From the NCBI RefSeq assembly GCF_018069875.1, contig NZ_JAGQDF010000012.1, positions 1 through 64,000 on the forward strand: a stretch of DNA of 64,000 bases, given 5' to 3'. A model generated the notes under the pieces. The model was not told where the DNA came from and searched no databases. It saw only the letters and a list, made by a program, of their open reading frames with translations. The position numbers and the translations under genes were made by a program. Positions 62,553-64,000 of this stretch are shown piece by piece. The DNA comes from Ideonella alba (GTDB lineage: Bacteria; Pseudomonadota; Gammaproteobacteria; Burkholderiales; Burkholderiaceae_C). How positions within the stretch are numbered: position 1 is the first letter of the stretch; every line of letters begins with the position of its first letter.

Positions 62553-62558
62553 ATTCTA
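62553..62558 (-). promoter_or_regulatory. Candidate -10 element of the ahcY promoter
   Basis: TAGAAT on the minus strand lies 7 nt before the first paired base of the riboswitch, so transcription would start at the aptamer. No good -35 is seen at 17-bp spacing. Confidence 0.5.
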
Positions 62559-62564
62559 GCGAAA

Positions 62565-62584
62565 GCGGCGCCCGCGGGCGCCGC
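62565..62584 (-). terminator. Palindromic hairpin downstream of ppk2
   Basis: A perfect 20-bp palindrome (half GCGGCGCCCG) is followed on the minus strand by TTTC. It lies between the ppk2 stop at 62684 and the ahcY promoter and probably ends the ppk2 transcript; the T tract is short. Confidence 0.5.
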
Positions 62585-62683
62585 AACAGCCCGGCCAGAC
62601 CGGCTCAATTCACGGTTTCTCCGCGGGCGTCTGCCTGTGCGCCGGGGCGGGCAGACGCCCCGGGCGGTCCAGGGCGGCCGCGA

Positions 62684-63823
62684 TCAGCCGGCGTTGCTGG
62701 ACGCCAGCTGGTCGTCGCCCACACTGGGCACCAGCGAGGGCCGGCCCACGATCAGCGGATCGACCGCGCCCATCGCCTTGAGGTTCTTGCCGCCATAGGG
62801 CAGGCGGTGCAGCACATAGCGCATCGCGTTCAGGCGCGCGCGCTTCTTGCAGTCGCTCTTGATCACCGTCCATGGCGCGTCGGAGGTGTCGCAGTGCAGG
62901 AACATGGCCTCCTTGGCGCGGGTGTAGTCCTCCCACTTGTCCAGGCTGGCCTTGTCGATGGGGCTGAGCTTCCACTGCTTGAGCGGGTGCATCTCGCGCT
63001 CCTTGAACCGGCGGCGCTGCTCGGCGCGGCTGACCGAGAACCAGAACTTGAACAGGTGCACGCCCGAGCGCACCAGCTGACGCTCGAACTCGGGCGCCTG
63101 GCGCAGGAACTCGTCGTACTCGTGCTGGGTGCAGAAACCCATCACCCGCTCGACGCCCGAGCGGTTGTACCAGCTGCGGTCGAACAGCACGATCTCGCCG
63201 GCCGTGGGCAGGTGCTGGATGTAGCGCTGGAAGTACCACTGGCCACGCTCGACCTCGCTGGGCTTCTCCAGCGCCACGACGCGCGCGCCGCGGGGGTTGA
63301 GGTGCTCCATGAAGCGCTTGATCGTGCCGCCCTTGCCGGCGGCGTCGCGGCCCTCGAAGACGATCACCACGCGCTGGCCGGTCTCCTTGACCCAGGCCTG
63401 CAGCTTCAGCAACTCGACCTGCAGGTTGTATTTCTGCTTCTCGTAGCTCTTGCGGGAGAGCAGGTTCTTGTACGGGTAGGCGCCCTCGCGCCAGCCGGCG
63501 GCCAGCTCGGTGTCGGGGTCGACGCCGGGCGTCGTGACGCGCGGCGGCTTGGCCAGCACCTGGCGCAGCGCCTTGCGGTCGTCGGGCGACGCGCCGCCGA
63601 TCAGGGCCTTGACCTGGGACAGCACCTCGGAGGGGCGCGCATCGGAGCCCACGACCCCCTTGATCACTTCGGCCTGCACGATCTGCTTGGCGCGGGTGGA
63701 CTCGGCGGCGGTGTAGTTGCGGCGGCCGGCGGCGGTCTTGCGGGGCGTCACGTCGCCGCCACTGGCGGGACGGGGGCGGTTGGCGGCGGGCGTCTTCTTG
63801 GCGGCGGTGGTGCGGGTGGCCAT
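62684..63823 (-). CDS. ppk2: Polyphosphate kinase 2 (PPK2 family)
   Basis: A 379-residue enzyme moving phosphate between polyphosphate and nucleotides. The P-loop VFEGRDAAGKGGTIKRF, Walker B-like IVLFDRSWYNRSGVERVMGF and lid-region Arg residues (FSVSRAEQRRRF, KEREMHPLKQWKLSPID) are in place. The first 50 residues are basic, Ala/Thr/Lys rich and disordered in look (TRTTAAKKTPAANRP), similar to granule- or nucleoid-associated PPK2 extensions. Start at ATG 63823; upstream in-frame ATG codons add unrelated sequence. Polyphosphate and PHA (see phaM) storage would coexist in this cell. Confidence 0.92.
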   Translation of the reverse strand: MATRTTAAKKTPAANRPRPASGGDVTPRKTAAGRRNYTAAESTRAKQIVQAEVIKGVVGSDARPSEVLSQVKALIGGASPDDRKALRQVLAKPPRVTTPGVDPDTELAAGWREGAYPYKNLLSRKSYEKQKYNLQVELLKLQAWVKETGQRVVIVFEGRDAAGKGGTIKRFMEHLNPRGARVVALEKPSEVERGQWYFQRYIQHLPTAGEIVLFDRSWYNRSGVERVMGFCTQHEYDEFLRQAPEFERQLVRSGVHLFKFWFSVSRAEQRRRFKEREMHPLKQWKLSPIDKASLDKWEDYTRAKEAMFLHCDTSDAPWTVIKSDCKKRARLNAMRYVLHRLPYGGKNLKAMGAVDPLIVGRPSLVPSVGDDQLASSNAG

Positions 63824-64000
63824 GGTGCGGTGGTGTGTGGGGAAGTCCCTGGAACAGTCGATGATGGAACGATGGCGTTTGCGTGACTTGAGCGGCATCA
63901 AGCTTTAAGGCGACGCTGGACAAGTCGCCGCGGATGGGCCCGCGCTGGGTTCGGGATGTGCAACGCCGCGGTCCGCCCGAAGCAGGGATGCGCACGCCGA
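63824..64000. other. Right-edge upstream region of ppk2
   Basis: These 177 bases upstream of ppk2 contain no convincing gene, promoter hexamer pair or repeat that I can support. They are cut by the window edge. Confidence 0.4.

Overview
The window is about 70% GC chromosomal DNA from a betaproteobacterium. It most resembles a Burkholderiales of the Rubrivivax-Leptothrix-Ideonella group. This rests on the rsmB-DUF4390-ntrY-ntrX order, a PhaM granule protein, a DUF3567 protein, a SAH riboswitch upstream of ahcY, and GC-rich REP-like repeats. No prophage, complete insertion sequence, CRISPR array or rRNA operon was seen. Genes are dense, on both strands, with many ATGA/TGATG start-stop overlaps that indicate operons.

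Layout. 0-1.3 kb: folE (GTP cyclohydrolase I) followed by a BLUF blue-light sensor. 1.4-6.6 kb: rsmB, DUF4390, the NtrY/NtrX two-component pair and tRNA-Phe. 6.7-13.3 kb: an accessory stretch with a DUF488 gene facing an unknown gene, several secreted proteins of unknown function, a giant BTAD/AAA regulator and a YkgJ-type Cys-cluster protein. 13.5-23 kb: a solute-binding protein with a histidine kinase, a Nudix protein, cytochrome b561 with two YceI proteins, a DAHP synthase and a GGDEF/EAL protein. 23-32.4 kb: a tandem AAA ATPase, DUF3567, DUF3108, a degenerate fumarylacetoacetase-like protein, a TraB/GumN protein, phaM, a FIST protein, a LysR regulator, DUF3617 and a pterin dehydratase.

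32.6-42.1 kb is a 2-hydroxy-acid region: lactate permease lldP, then glcD, a secreted repeat protein, glcE, a methyltransferase, lrgA, lrgB, glcF, an orphan NuoB paralogue and a small membrane protein. The order suggests that LrgAB moves a glycolate/lactate/pyruvate-like substrate and that the NuoB-like Fe-S protein has some role near glycolate oxidase.

44.8-56.5 kb is the most coherent system in the window, an apparent cyanophycin / beta-Asp-Arg utilisation island. It holds a TonB-dependent receptor (opposite strand), an exported cyanophycinase, an aot-type arginine ABC transporter (binding protein, two permeases, ATPase) with a CphZ/AotO-type M14 dipeptidase gene inside it, an ArgR-type AraC regulator, two arginine N-succinyltransferase subunits and a thioesterase. 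The divergent promoter region upstream carries direct repeats matching the half-site pattern I recall for Pseudomonas AraC-family ArgR. The inferred route is polymer cut to dipeptide outside the cytoplasm, uptake, hydrolysis to Asp and Arg, then the arginine succinyltransferase pathway.

56.5-64 kb: a 258-bp inverted-repeat element, ompW, a tandem pair of paralogous secreted proteins, then the methyl-cycle genes ahcY (behind a SAH riboswitch), tlyA and metF, and finally ppk2. Gene functions are assigned from motifs and family resemblance read by eye; no database search was possible.
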